Assembly: GCA_964394145.1 (NCBI GenBank)
Contig: CAYMVL010000025.1
Span: 136,937-200,936 of the forward strand
Reading direction: 5' to 3'
DNA from: JAFGBN01 sp964394145
Lineage (GTDB): Bacteria; Chloroflexota; Dehalococcoidia; GIF9; AB-539-J10
Length of the DNA: 64,000 nt
A model generated the notes under the pieces. That model was not told where the DNA came from. It did not search any database and worked only from the letters and a program-made list of their open reading frames with translations. How positions within the stretch are numbered: the stretch's first letter is position 1; every line of letters begins with the position of its first letter. Position numbers and translations under genes: made by a program. Positions 45,760 to 53,907 of the stretch are shown in pieces.

Positions 45760-45849
45760 CGATTCTTAATTGACTCTCCGCTAGGTATTCCTTCGCGAAT
45801 ATATTCCATAATGTGGATAATTCAATACTGTGGCAATACCATTACCCGA

Positions 45850-45925
45850 TGGTGGGCGATACTGGATTTGAACCAGTGACCTCTGCGATGTCAACGCAGC
45901 GCTCTCACCACTGAGCTAACCGCCC
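45850..45925 (-). tRNA. tRNA-Val (GAC)
   Basis: Complete cloverleaf on the minus strand, 76 nt with encoded CCA. Acceptor GGGCGGT pairs with ATCGCCC (one G-U); D arm GCTC/GAGC; anticodon stem CTGCG/CGCAG with loop TTGACAT, so anticodon GAC; T loop TTCAAAT. Confidence 0.96.
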
Positions 45926-45933
45926 CCGAAGCG

Positions 45934-45962
45934 ATTCTAGCAAACATCTCCATGTGCGTCAA
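45934..45962 (-). promoter_or_regulatory. promoter for tRNA-Val
   Basis: Minus-strand TTGACG (45962-45957), 17-base spacer, TAGAAT (45939-45934), ending eight bases before the tRNA 5' end. Near-consensus, as expected for a stable RNA gene. Confidence 0.8.
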
Positions 45963-46079
45963 ACCTTTGGTAACTCTAATAGAATTGAAGAACACATCGT
46001 CGTCGGGCGGGTTAGAAACTAAACATTGGTTGATCAGCAAAAGAAATGTGACAGCCGCCTGCCAAACAACTATTTGTGC

Positions 46080-46319
46080 CTATTCTTTACCTCGTAGCCT
46101 GACGCTGCCAGTTATATCGACCCGAATAGGTTGGCCACACTTGGGACAAGATAATTCTATTGCAACAGGTCTCTGCATCACTCTTTCCACAAGCGATGTT
46201 AGCACTGTATCCAAATTATCCAGCCTCTCATCCAACATATTGAGGCGCTTGGTGATTTGCTCTACGTCCTGCCCCCAGTCGCCTTGTGCAGTTCTAACAT
46301 TCTTATTCTGTGAAACCAA
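46080..46319 (-). CDS. small coiled-coil protein with C-terminal zinc-ribbon-like knuckle
   Basis: 79 aa. Residues about 15-50 form a heptad-rich coiled coil (QITKRLNMLDERLDNLDTVL). The end has CPKCGQPIRVDI, one CxxC knuckle that could bind metal in a dimer. TTG start two bases after the stop of the upstream 106-aa gene, with AGAAGG upstream. Not recognised. The pair is probably one operon and perhaps one complex: a helical protein plus a dimeric metal-binding adaptor. That role is inference. Confidence 0.6.
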   Translation of the reverse strand: MVSQNKNVRTAQGDWGQDVEQITKRLNMLDERLDNLDTVLTSLVERVMQRPVAIELSCPKCGQPIRVDITGSVRLRGKE

Positions 46320-46320
46320 C

Positions 46321-46641
46321 TTATAAACCCTTCTCCACGACGCCTAATGACTCTAGCTCGGCTCTATCTTGTTGTACCAGCTTATCTACCTGCTCAGCGA
46401 CAGTCCGCTCCAAGTATTTGCGAAATGATTCACGCGCCGCGGGCGACGACCGCACTGCTTCCTTAACTTTCTGCCACTCATCGGCGATGATTTCGCTTAT
46501 CTGCTCGGCACTTATAGGTTGTTTACCTTGCCACAGGTCTTCTATTCTATCCAGAACTCTAGCCGCCATAGCCCTCTTAATACGGTCAAACGAGAGTATT
46601 TCGCCTGCGGCATATGGTTGCCCTGCCTTTCTTTCTGTCAC
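46321..46641 (-). CDS. uncharacterised helical protein
   Basis: 106 aa, predicted all-helical: MAARVLDRIEDLWQGKQPIS, AEQISEIIADEWQKVKEAVR and ESFRKYLERTVAEQVDKL. GTG start preceded by GGAGGAG, a strong ribosome site. No family recognised. It lies two bases upstream of the small coiled-coil/CxxC gene, so both are expressed together. Confidence 0.65.
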   Translation of the reverse strand: MTERKAGQPYAAGEILSFDRIKRAMAARVLDRIEDLWQGKQPISAEQISEIIADEWQKVKEAVRSSPAARESFRKYLERTVAEQVDKLVQQDRAELESLGVVEKGL

Positions 46642-46810
46642 TTTATATCTCCTCCGTCAAGGCTTATTTACTACTACCATCATAAAATCTACTAGCAGGG
46701 TTTGTCAAGGCAGCACTCCCCGGCTCGTTCGCTTTGTAGATTGACACCATCAGCTGCCAAGCGCGATTACTGGCTGATTGAGGAGTGGCAATACTGCTTT
46801 TATTGCTTCT

Positions 46811-46822
46811 TACCATATGGTA
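46811..46822. promoter_or_regulatory. 12-bp perfect palindrome before the GNAT gene
   Basis: TACCATATGGTA is a perfect palindrome overlapping the likely -10 region (TATTAT, 46821-46826) of the acetyltransferase gene. It could be an operator, but a single 12-bp palindrome is weak evidence. Confidence 0.2.
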
Positions 46823-46864
46823 TTATAGGAGATGCTTGGAAGCGCTCCAACGTGGAGGTTTGCT

Positions 46865-47380
46865 ATGAATGAGCAAGAAGAAATAAAGATTAGACCCATC
46901 AAGCTGGAAGATCTTCACTCAATACTTTCCATCGACAGGGAAATAAGGGCGGTGGGGAAGGCCATCACTTACTCTAATTTGACTGTTGAATATGTGTTAT
47001 TTGCTGGCTGCGGAGCACCTCCCCAGCAAACCCCGGCTAGCTATGTACGTTCTATTTGCGCAGATATAGCGCCACTGGCTAACTATAGCTTTGTGGCCGA
47101 AGTAAATGGCGAACTCTGTGGCTTCATTTTAGGCCAGGTGGCATGTCTGCGTGCGAGCGCCACCTGCTTAGGCACAATCCAAATGATAGGAGTCCACCCG
47201 GATTATCAGCGGCGGGGCATCGGCAGTAAACTTATGCAGGCGCTGGCGCATAAGTACCGCTCCGAAGGCATAAAGTCTATACGCATAGGAGTAGATTACC
47301 GGGATAAGAGCTTACTTGCTTTAGTGGAGCATGTTGGATTCAGTGTTGATCGGGTTATAGTCTACTCTATGGTCCTGTAA
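46865..47380 (+). CDS. GNAT-family N-acetyltransferase
   Basis: 171-aa acetyl-CoA-dependent acetyltransferase. Motif A is complete: IGVHPDYQRRGIGSKLMQALAHKY (acetyl-CoA pyrophosphate loop QRRGIG), with motif B near LVEHVGF at the end. I place the start at ATG 46865, which has GGAGG seven bases upstream; an in-frame ATG at 46832 has none. The shape resembles RimI-like enzymes that act on protein N-termini, but the substrate is unknown. It stands alone. Confidence 0.85.
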   Translation: MNEQEEIKIRPIKLEDLHSILSIDREIRAVGKAITYSNLTVEYVLFAGCGAPPQQTPASYVRSICADIAPLANYSFVAEVNGELCGFILGQVACLRASATCLGTIQMIGVHPDYQRRGIGSKLMQALAHKYRSEGIKSIRIGVDYRDKSLLALVEHVGFSVDRVIVYSMVL

Positions 47381-47663
47381 GCTATGGCTACGGCTCATCA
47401 TTAATAGGTCCTTCAGTTCTACAAGCTTCCGTATTCTCGCTTTCTCGCTTAACCTAGCAACCATTACCAACTGAATTCACCAGATCGGGTATACCACCCA
47501 CGACAGCAATACGCGGTCGCCGCCATTCTTCTTTAGATGACTCTGGAGCGTTTGAGTTACGGTCTATAACTCTTGGCAGTTAGAGCAACAACCCTAGAGG
47601 AGCTAATAACACAGCCCATGGCACTTTGAGCTATGAGCGGGTGGGGCCATATTGCCACTGTTT

Positions 47664-48716
47664 TCAGACCACCTGGAAAACATGGACATCCGTAGCTTTG
47701 AAGGTCAAGAAGACTTTCATCCCTTGCCTGAGGCCCATATCCAAAAAGGAACGTCTGGTGATTGCAGCAACAAAAGTTACACCTACATCTACCGTAATCC
47801 TTACAATTATCCCGGCGTCAGAGACGTCTTTTATCTCTCCCTGAAAGGAGTTCCTGGCACTTGACTCAATAGACTTCAGTGATACCAGAATATCTTCTGG
47901 CCTGATAGATGCATATACTTGCCCTTCCGTGTTGGCTGTGGATGTAACCTTCAGCCCATCAATGTCAACGTGAGCTACGCCATTGTCAATCATCGATTCT
48001 CCTCGGAAGAGATTCATCACTCCGAGGAACTCCGCAGCGAACTTTGAGTTCGGTCGTGTAAATACCTCATGGGGCTCACCTATCTGCACAATCTCTCCGT
48101 GATTCATTATCGCCATTTTGCTACCCAGCAAGAATGCTTCATCAAAACTATGAGTTACATGAAGCATGGTGGTATGAGTGGAACGGTGAATTCTCCGCAG
48201 TTCCTCTCGAAGTTTTGTCCTTGTCTCACTGTCCAAAGCACTCAGCGGTTCATCAAGCAAGAGTAGTTCCGGCTTTATGATTAGAGCACGAGCTATGGCT
48301 ATCCTCTGCTGTTCCCCTCCACTTAATGTTCCCGGGTAACGATGCAATAGATGAGGTACTCCCAGCAGGTTAGCCAGTTCATCCACCTTATGACAGATTT
48401 CCTTCTGATTCAGTCTTCGGGATTTAAGTCCGTATCTGATATTCTGTTCTACAGTTAAGTGAGGGAATAGCATGTAGTCCTGATAAACCATACCGATATT
48501 ACGCCTCCTGGCAGGCCAGTTGGTAATATCGTGGTTATTCAAATATACTCTGCCCTTATCAGGACGGTATATACCAGCTATCGTTTCCAGGAGGATAGTC
48601 TTACCCGCACCGGTTGGACCTAATATCATGAGATATTCGCCATCAGCGACCTCCAGTGATACACCCTTCAAAAAAAATTCACCCAGGTTCTTTGATATAT
48701 CTTCAATCCTAACCAT
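47664..48716 (-). CDS. molybdate/tungstate ABC transporter ATPase
   Basis: Importer ATPase, about 350 aa. It shows Walker A GPTGAGKTILLE, signature LSGGEQQRIAIARAL, Walker B LLLDEPLSALD, switch His in LHVTHSFDEA, and a C-terminal oxyanion-binding TOBE domain (about 270-350). The start is taken at ATG 48716 (MVRIEDIS), 13 bases after the permease stop; a GTG at 48752 would overlap the permease. It closes the Mo/W operon. WtpC or ModC/TupC class; which anion is carried cannot be told from sequence alone. Confidence 0.88.
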   Translation of the reverse strand: MVRIEDISKNLGEFFLKGVSLEVADGEYLMILGPTGAGKTILLETIAGIYRPDKGRVYLNNHDITNWPARRRNIGMVYQDYMLFPHLTVEQNIRYGLKSRRLNQKEICHKVDELANLLGVPHLLHRYPGTLSGGEQQRIAIARALIIKPELLLLDEPLSALDSETRTKLREELRRIHRSTHTTMLHVTHSFDEAFLLGSKMAIMNHGEIVQIGEPHEVFTRPNSKFAAEFLGVMNLFRGESMIDNGVAHVDIDGLKVTSTANTEGQVYASIRPEDILVSLKSIESSARNSFQGEIKDVSDAGIIVRITVDVGVTFVAAITRRSFLDMGLRQGMKVFLTFKATDVHVFQVV

Positions 48717-48729
48717 TTTTCTACTGTTT

Positions 48730-49593
48730 TTAGAAAGCACGAGCGAAACCACTGAATTTTTCGAAGATGAACAGTGAGATGAGTGATATTACAATCAGGA
48801 TAGTAGCCGCAGCAATAGCCAGCGGCAGGTCACCAACCGACATGTTCAGATAAAGTGAAATAGGCAGCGTCTCTGTCAGTAACCTGGTAGCCCCGGCTAC
48901 CATCAGGGCGGCCCCGAACTCACCTATTCCCCGGCACCAGGTTATTATGGTGCCAGCCATCAAGCCATCTCTAGACATGGGCAAGGTTACCCTCCAGAAG
49001 GCATCGGCTTCAGTGGAACCCAGCGTGTGCGCTATGTACTCATATCGCGGGTTTATCCCCTGAAATGTTGACCTCAGTACACGGAACATAAATGGCATAT
49101 TAACGAAAAACTGGGCAAGGACGATGCCGGCCGGGGTGAAGACGAACTTGATTCCTGCTTCGGCAAGTCCTTTCCCAAACGAAGTAGTGCCAAAGAGAAT
49201 CAGTAGACCAACTCCGGCAACCAGCGGCGGTAAAGCCAACGGTACGTCTAGTATTGTATTGAGCACATTCTTGCCCGGGAGACTATATCTGGTCAGCGCA
49301 TAGGCCGCCGGCACGGACACAATGATACATAAGACCGTAGATATAACAGAGGTCACCAGGCTAAGTCTGATGGCGAATTGTATCTCGCCGCAAAGAAGGC
49401 TTTCTATCATAGTCTGGGGCGTAGTGTGAGTAACAATGCCTATTAGCAGAGCCACAATGAAGGCGGCTAGAACCAGACTGAACGCTGTTGTTATTATTCT
49501 GAATTTCGCTTCTCTAAGCCAACTCAAAATCTTCAAGGCGCTGTGGTATTCCTTTGTTTTGCTCGTACTGCCTTCTGTTGCTGCCGTGTTCAT
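48730..49593 (-). CDS. molybdate/tungstate ABC transporter permease
   Basis: 287 aa with six transmembrane segments. The ATPase-coupling EAA-like loop reads EYIAHTLGSTEADAFWRVTLP, as in ModB/WtpB/CysT permeases. The annotated ATG (49593) overlaps the preceding TrmO-like gene by 80 bases and has AGGACAGG just upstream. A later TTG inside the overlap is possible. Gene order (binding protein, TrmO-like, permease, ATPase) points to one transcript. Confidence 0.88.
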   Translation of the reverse strand: MNTAATEGSTSKTKEYHSALKILSWLREAKFRIITTAFSLVLAAFIVALLIGIVTHTTPQTMIESLLCGEIQFAIRLSLVTSVISTVLCIIVSVPAAYALTRYSLPGKNVLNTILDVPLALPPLVAGVGLLILFGTTSFGKGLAEAGIKFVFTPAGIVLAQFFVNMPFMFRVLRSTFQGINPRYEYIAHTLGSTEADAFWRVTLPMSRDGLMAGTIITWCRGIGEFGAALMVAGATRLLTETLPISLYLNMSVGDLPLAIAAATILIVISLISLFIFEKFSGFARAF

Positions 49594-50020
49594 ACCATCC
49601 TGTCCTCACACTAACCCTGTGATCAAAATCCGGGACATAGGGTTTAATGTCCAGAAGAGGCGTCCCATCAACAATATCAAGCTCGCCAATCGTGAGAATA
49701 TTACCTTCAACACTATCCAATCGCACAACGGATATACCAACCGGGTTTGGCCGCCTGAAGTGCCGTATTGCAAAAATGCCTTTGCTTTCGTTGTCCAGGA
49801 AGGGTCTCGTCAACAGGGAGTAGCCCTTGGCCAAATGAAAGTGGTAAATGAGAATGAGGTGAGAAAAGCCAGCGATATCCTTCAGCCCGGCAACATACTG
49901 GGGAAAAACTTCGACTTCTCCTTTGCTGTCAGGGGCGTAAACACCGTGTATAGGCGTGCTTGCCTGTTCTTTAAACGGTGAATGTATTATTCCGATAGCC
50001 TCATAAGTTACCTGAACCAC
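49514..50020 (-). CDS. TrmO/TsaA-family protein (UPF0066)
   Basis: 168 aa of the TrmO-like beta-barrel family, which includes the SAM-dependent methyltransferase acting on t6A37 of tRNA. Family motifs: EAIGIIHSPF at the N-terminus, HLILIYHFH, IRHFRRPNPVGISVVRL, and DIKPYVPDFDH. The C-terminal about 25 residues (from GSNRRQYEQ) lie in the region shared with the permease gene and look non-family. Versions of this family inside Mo/W transport operons recur in archaea and anaerobes; whether they act on tRNA or on the metal pathway is not established. GTG start, AGGTGAG upstream. Confidence 0.85.
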   Translation of the reverse strand: MVQVTYEAIGIIHSPFKEQASTPIHGVYAPDSKGEVEVFPQYVAGLKDIAGFSHLILIYHFHLAKGYSLLTRPFLDNESKGIFAIRHFRRPNPVGISVVRLDSVEGNILTIGELDIVDGTPLLDIKPYVPDFDHRVSVRTGWYEHGSNRRQYEQNKGIPQRLEDFELA

Positions 50021-50068
50021 TGGCTAATCTCACCTCTAACTAAATAACTTGTTTGCAGACAAATAATC

Positions 50069-50866
50069 TCACTCAGTCCCGTATTGCGGGTTGGGATAAG
50101 CTATGAAGCCATGTTTCTCAAAGATTGCTTTGCCCTCATCAGAAGCACAGAAGTCCACGAACTGCTTGGCAGTCTCCGGATTCTGAGAAAAGGTCGTAAC
50201 TCCTATTGGAATTATCTCTATGGAATTCTGCTCCTTGGGTATCTGTACAACTTCTATACCTTCTACGGCTTTGACCAGGTCCCACCAGTTTATGGATGCG
50301 TCGGCCTGTGCCAGGGCTATATCTACCATAACTTCATTCATTGTAGGCAGCAAGGCAATAACATTCTTCCACGCTCCCTCATAAAGGTCGTTCTTCTCCA
50401 GTATTCCCTTCGCAGTCTTACCAGTCGCTGCAACCTCAGGGTCTCCAAAAATCAGCTCCACTCCGGGCCTGGCCAAATCCTCCAGACAGGTGATATTCGC
50501 CGGGTTCCCTTTCGGGACTATTATGACGGGTATGTGGTAGCAGACGAGCTGCTGATAATCCGTGAGCCCCTTCTCCCTGGCGATGTCAATATACATGGTC
50601 TCGCCGGGCATATAAGCATCACCCTCTTTGGTAAGCTCCATCTGGCTTAAGAGGGCATTGGAACCGGCGTAGTTATACGTAACCAGCGTGCCATATTTCT
50701 GCTGAAAGGCCAAGCCGATTTCGTCCATGGGTTTGCTCATACCAGCGCCGCTGTAAACCATTATCGATTCTGCTTCTTCGGATTGAGTTGCACAACCCAC
50801 AGCAGTGATAGCTATTAGTAGCACTGCCATTGCGATGGCACTGACTGAGAGAACTGTCTTCTTCAC
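50069..50866 (-). CDS. molybdate/tungstate-binding lipoprotein
   Basis: 265 aa. N-terminal signal KKTVLSVSAIAMAVLLIAITAVGC ends in a lipobox (TAVGC, Cys at about residue 25), so it is a lipid-anchored extracytoplasmic binding protein. The mature part has the ModA/WtpA type II fold with oxyanion-loop segments SGAGMSKPM and AGSNALLSQM, GDAYMPGE, VPKGNPANI and GDPEVAATGKTAK. GTG start with GGAGG six bases upstream. It follows the regulator gene by 86 bases. Confidence 0.9.
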   Translation of the reverse strand: MKKTVLSVSAIAMAVLLIAITAVGCATQSEEAESIMVYSGAGMSKPMDEIGLAFQQKYGTLVTYNYAGSNALLSQMELTKEGDAYMPGETMYIDIAREKGLTDYQQLVCYHIPVIIVPKGNPANITCLEDLARPGVELIFGDPEVAATGKTAKGILEKNDLYEGAWKNVIALLPTMNEVMVDIALAQADASINWWDLVKAVEGIEVVQIPKEQNSIEIIPIGVTTFSQNPETAKQFVDFCASDEGKAIFEKHGFIAYPNPQYGTE

Positions 50867-50952
50867 TAAGTTCCTCCATATAAATAATCGGGATATTCAC
50901 TTCGATGCCTGAAGCATTGCTTACTTCGCTATAGGTTATCCATATGGCCTCC

Positions 50953-52095
50953 TTATAGAAACATTGTGGTGCCTGTCTCAGATACGTCATATCCCCCAAT
51001 CTGCTCTACTACCTTCTTGAAATCTTCACTGGCAATCAGCTCCAGCAAAGGGGAAAGTAGCTTGCTCTGATGGTTCTGCTTCGTCATAATCAAGTCATAT
51101 CGCTCGCGAAACAGTGGCAGGAAACCAAGACCACAACTCCGGGCTGCCGCTTCGATACCCAAACCTACATCAGCTTCTCCCCTGTTGATAGTTGAAGCAA
51201 CGGCCAGATGCGTATCTAGTTCTCTGTCGTAGCCCCTAATCTCGGAGGCAGAAACGCCATTTCGACGTAACTGAAGATCCAACAAAACCCTGGTACCCGA
51301 CCCCTTCTGCCGATTCACAAAAGTAATATCCGCACGCTGTAAATCAGCAAGACCTTCAATTCGCCTTGGATTGCCCGAAGCAAATATGAGTCCCTGAATT
51401 CGATAGGCCAGATGCACTATCGCAATTTCCCTACCGGGTAATATCCTCTTGACATAGGGGTAGTTATAGTCCCCTGTTTCTTCGTCGAGCAGATGTACCC
51501 CGGCCAAATCAGCCCTTTCCTCCTGGAGAGCAATCAGTCCCCCTAGGCTACCGGCATGAGTGATCTCAATTTCCAGTGTCGGGTCCCGCTTCTTGAGCAT
51601 ACTTACCAGCAAATTCAAGGCTAGGTCATGGCTTCCAACAACACGGATTGTATTCTGAGTTCCGCCACTTTCAGGTATTGCCAGCGCCGCTGAGGCTGAA
51701 GCTTCCCTTTCCTCACGCCATCTCGCCAGATGCAAATAGAAGGCGGCTTCTGCTTCTTCCGGGCTATAACCAAGACTCAATATTCTCAGAATGTCATCGC
51801 TGATAAGATCCGACAGGCGTTTTTGTCGCGTCATATGTATGGTGGGGTCATCTGCCCTAGCTGCTACCACAGTGCCACCACCCCGCCGTGCTATTACTAC
51901 ACGCTCTCGCTCGAGTTCCAGATAAGCCCTTACTACAGTGTTGTAATTCACACTAAGAGACTGCGCCAGTTGCCTGACCGTAGGTAAACGGTCACCAGAC
52001 TTCAGTTGTTCCGTAGCAATAAGTCCTTTTACTTGATCCGCTATCTGATGGTAAAGCGGGTCTGAAGCATTATAGTCCAGTCGTACTTGTGCCAT
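50953..52095 (-). CDS. GntR-type winged helix fused to a PBP-like anion-binding domain
   Basis: 380-aa one-component regulator. Residues 1 to about 78 are a GntR winged helix (DPLYHQIADQVKGLIATEQ, SGDRLPTVRQLAQSLSVNYNTVVRAYLELE). Residues about 150-370 form a PBP-like domain (VVGSHDLALNLLVSML, THAGSLGGL, NRQKGSGTRVLLDLQL, GEADVGLGIEAAAR), the type found in molybdate-responsive regulators. It has no signal peptide, so it would read the cytosolic oxyanion and control the operon it heads. The promoter is only about 20 bases upstream, with almost no leader. Confidence 0.85.
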   Translation of the reverse strand: MAQVRLDYNASDPLYHQIADQVKGLIATEQLKSGDRLPTVRQLAQSLSVNYNTVVRAYLELERERVVIARRGGGTVVAARADDPTIHMTRQKRLSDLISDDILRILSLGYSPEEAEAAFYLHLARWREEREASASAALAIPESGGTQNTIRVVGSHDLALNLLVSMLKKRDPTLEIEITHAGSLGGLIALQEERADLAGVHLLDEETGDYNYPYVKRILPGREIAIVHLAYRIQGLIFASGNPRRIEGLADLQRADITFVNRQKGSGTRVLLDLQLRRNGVSASEIRGYDRELDTHLAVASTINRGEADVGLGIEAAARSCGLGFLPLFRERYDLIMTKQNHQSKLLSPLLELIASEDFKKVVEQIGGYDVSETGTTMFL

Positions 52096-52111
52096 GCGCT
52101 ACTGTGCGAAT

Positions 52112-52141
52112 AATATATTATAACTATTTCAAATATGTCAA
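52112..52141 (-). promoter_or_regulatory. promoter of the Mo/W operon regulator
   Basis: Minus-strand TTGACA (52141-52136), 18-base spacer, TATATT (52117-52112), in an A/T-rich block. Transcription would start near 52105, about 10 bases before the ATG. Confidence 0.65.
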
Positions 52142-52382
52142 ATGGGCCAAAATGAACAACGCTGCTCATAAGAGATTAGACTAGAAAAATACCGAGGCTA
52201 GCTATGAAGGGAGCCGGGCGACGAGACTTAAGTTAGTGGATCAGGTCTATCCCGCGGACCAACTTACATTACGGGTTCTAGAATACAACTTGATTACGAC
52301 ACCTACCGTTCCCCGTATCTATTCTCCAAGGTCGCTGTCCCGGCCCTCAATAAATATGGGGCGCCACTCTTATCATGGCAAT

Positions 52383-52414
52383 TTCTCAGCTACTACTCGT
52401 ATAGTTGCTGAGAA
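52383..52414. repeat. 12-bp-arm inverted repeat
   Basis: Arms starting TTCTCAGC and ending GCTGAGAA, one mismatch, 8-base loop. It lies in the 430-base gap between the Mo/W regulator and the zinc-finger gene; the rest of the gap holds only the two promoters. It may be an operator or a terminator without T-run. Confidence 0.35.
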
Positions 52415-52452
52415 TATGGTATGCCTTTTGCAAACACCTCTGGCAAACCGGC

Positions 52453-52481
52453 TTGAAGTAGCTCATTCATTGGGATATAAT
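52453..52481 (+). promoter_or_regulatory. promoter for the zinc-finger/FmdB pair
   Basis: TTGAAG (52453-52458), 17-base spacer, TATAAT (52476-52481). Start near 52488, giving a leader of about 37 nt that carries a GGAGG site. Confidence 0.7.
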
Positions 52482-52524
52482 TAGCAATTTAGTATAGAGA
52501 GTGCTAATTAATGGAGGTAGTCAT

Positions 52525-52749
52525 ATGAATTGCTCTGTTTGTGGTAATCCGTTACTCCTGGACAGGGTGGTTTTTCACTGTTCCTGTGGAGCTTTCGTCC
52601 ACTCCTATTGCTGGGACAAGCATGTGCTGCAAGCACATAGACCAGACTTCGAAGTGGGCACTGTCGATTTGAACGGCGAATTCAAGCCCAGGAAGAGTGA
52701 AGTAGTAGAACAACCTCAGATTGGGCAGGTCACAACATCCGGCGAATAA
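52525..52749 (+). CDS. small treble-clef zinc-finger protein
   Basis: 74 aa. Zinc ligands appear at MNCSVCG (CxxC), FHCSCGAFVHSYCWDKH (CxCxxxxHxxxC..H) and VLQAH, the spacing of a compact RING/FYVE-like double-site finger. The C-terminal half is polar (GEFKPRKSEVVEQPQIG) and probably unstructured. ATG with GGAGG eight bases upstream. The next gene is FmdB-like, so both zinc proteins are likely co-expressed. No family named with confidence; it could be a protein-interaction module. Confidence 0.7.
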   Translation: MNCSVCGNPLLLDRVVFHCSCGAFVHSYCWDKHVLQAHRPDFEVGTVDLNGEFKPRKSEVVEQPQIGQVTTSGE

Positions 52750-52769
52750 TGGCCTAAGGAGGAATACAA

Positions 52770-53021
52770 ATGCCTATCTACCAATATAAATGCCCGAAGT
52801 GCAATCTGCAATTTGAGGTTAAGCAAAGCTTTAAGGATGAACCAATTGCTATCTGTCCCGTGTGCCACAGCGTTTCTAACCGTATCTTCTCCCCCGTCCC
52901 TATCTTGTTCAAAGGCCCGGGGTTTTACATCACCGATTCGAGAGCAGAGAAAGAACGGCATACTGACGCTGCAGCCTCAGGGAAAAAAGGCAAGGGAAAA
53001 GACGAGGTCAAACAGACATAG
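52770..53021 (+). CDS. FmdB-family zinc-ribbon protein
   Basis: 83 aa. It opens MPIYQYKCPKCNLQFEV and closes the ribbon with ICPVCHS, giving the CxxC...CxxC site of the FmdB/Zn-ribbon family (C8/C11 and C30/C33 approximately). The C-terminal tail is basic and charged (GKKGKGKDEVKQ). AAGGAGG lies seven bases before the ATG. FmdB was named as a regulator of formamidase genes in methylotrophs, but the family is broad and mostly uncharacterised. Confidence 0.85.
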   Translation: MPIYQYKCPKCNLQFEVKQSFKDEPIAICPVCHSVSNRIFSPVPILFKGPGFYITDSRAEKERHTDAAASGKKGKGKDEVKQT

Positions 53022-53063
53022 GACATCCCGTTCAGGGTTCTAACGATTAGACAGAAAGCTTTT

Positions 53064-53091
53064 TTGTTACTAAATGCTATCGTGCTATACT
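53064..53091 (+). promoter_or_regulatory. promoter for tRNA-Arg
   Basis: TTGTTA (53064-53069), 16-base spacer, TATACT (53086-53091), eight bases before the tRNA. Confidence 0.65.
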
Positions 53092-53099
53092 GAAACCGC

Positions 53100-53176
53100 G
53101 TCCCTGTAGCTCAGCTGGACAGAGCGGCTGCCTTCTAAGCAGCGGGTCGTGGGTTCGAATCCCTCCAGGGACGCCA
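53100..53176 (+). tRNA. tRNA-Arg (TCT)
   Basis: Complete cloverleaf with encoded CCA, 77 nt. Acceptor GTCCCTG/CAGGGAC; D arm GCTC/GAGC; anticodon stem GCTGC/GCAGC with loop CTTCTAA, so anticodon TCT (reads AGA); T loop TTCGAAT; discriminator G. Confidence 0.96.
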
Positions 53177-53907
53177 CAGTCTGTGAACAGTTAGCCTCAA
53201 AGCGTTCACAAAGGACTTACTGAAGAAGTTTCTTAGCTCTAGCGCTTCAGGGGCAAGCTATAAGACCAAAAAAACGTTACGCTTGGTTCTGGATAGCTTA
53301 TTTGGCTATCCTGTCACTCCCGCAGGTTTCAAAGCCCATCTCAATTCCTTTACCTGTAGTAATGCTAAGCACAATTACTGCCCCTGCATCAAGACATCTT
53401 AAAAATGGTTATGCCACACAGAGCAGCTTCCCAACAATCCAGCTGAGAGAGCATCCTGCCACGAACGCAAGAGAAGATACTGAAAACCATATCAAAGTAG
53501 TAGCCAAGCATGCTGGCAAACAACGCTCTTACCGAGCGAGATGGAGCTCTACTCAACTTGCTTTGGCATTCTCGTATGAGGCTATCTGAAACTGCCAGGA
53601 TGAAGGCTACGGCTTTTGATTGACAAGCGGGAACTTTGATCGTGGTAGCCAAGCCTAATCGCTTTCGTAAGTCTATGGCCGATAATGACACCGTAAGGAA
53701 TTGCTTTCAAAAGCATGATAACCAGGAGTAACAGTAGCTAGTATGTCCGCAACGCTCAGGCGATTAGGCAAGGCTACAGTAATCCATTATCATCCCTATT
53801 CAGTCCGCAGAGATTTTTCTGTCCACAATATAGGATCAAGATTATCCAGTAGAGTCATGCAGCCTCCCATGAGACTAGCTGTCCAATCATGCGGGTGGAG
53901 TCCATAC
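53177..53907. other. gene-free stretch with probable decayed coding sequence
   Basis: No intact gene. On the minus strand one frame gives hydrophobic runs such as LYWIILILYCGQ (about 53820) and LLLLLVIMLLKAIPYGVIIGHRLTKAI (about 53680-53750), broken by several stops. That looks like the remains of a membrane-protein gene downstream of the HPP gene. A 100-codon minus-strand ORF at 53389-53691 has no ribosome site and no recognisable product. Identification of the lost gene is not possible by eye. Confidence 0.35.

Noticed and set aside
50673..50999. 108-codon minus-strand ORF
   Set aside because: Shadow frame of the binding-protein and regulator genes.
53302..53589. 95-codon plus-strand ORF
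   Set aside because: No ribosome site, no family, and lies in decayed sequence.
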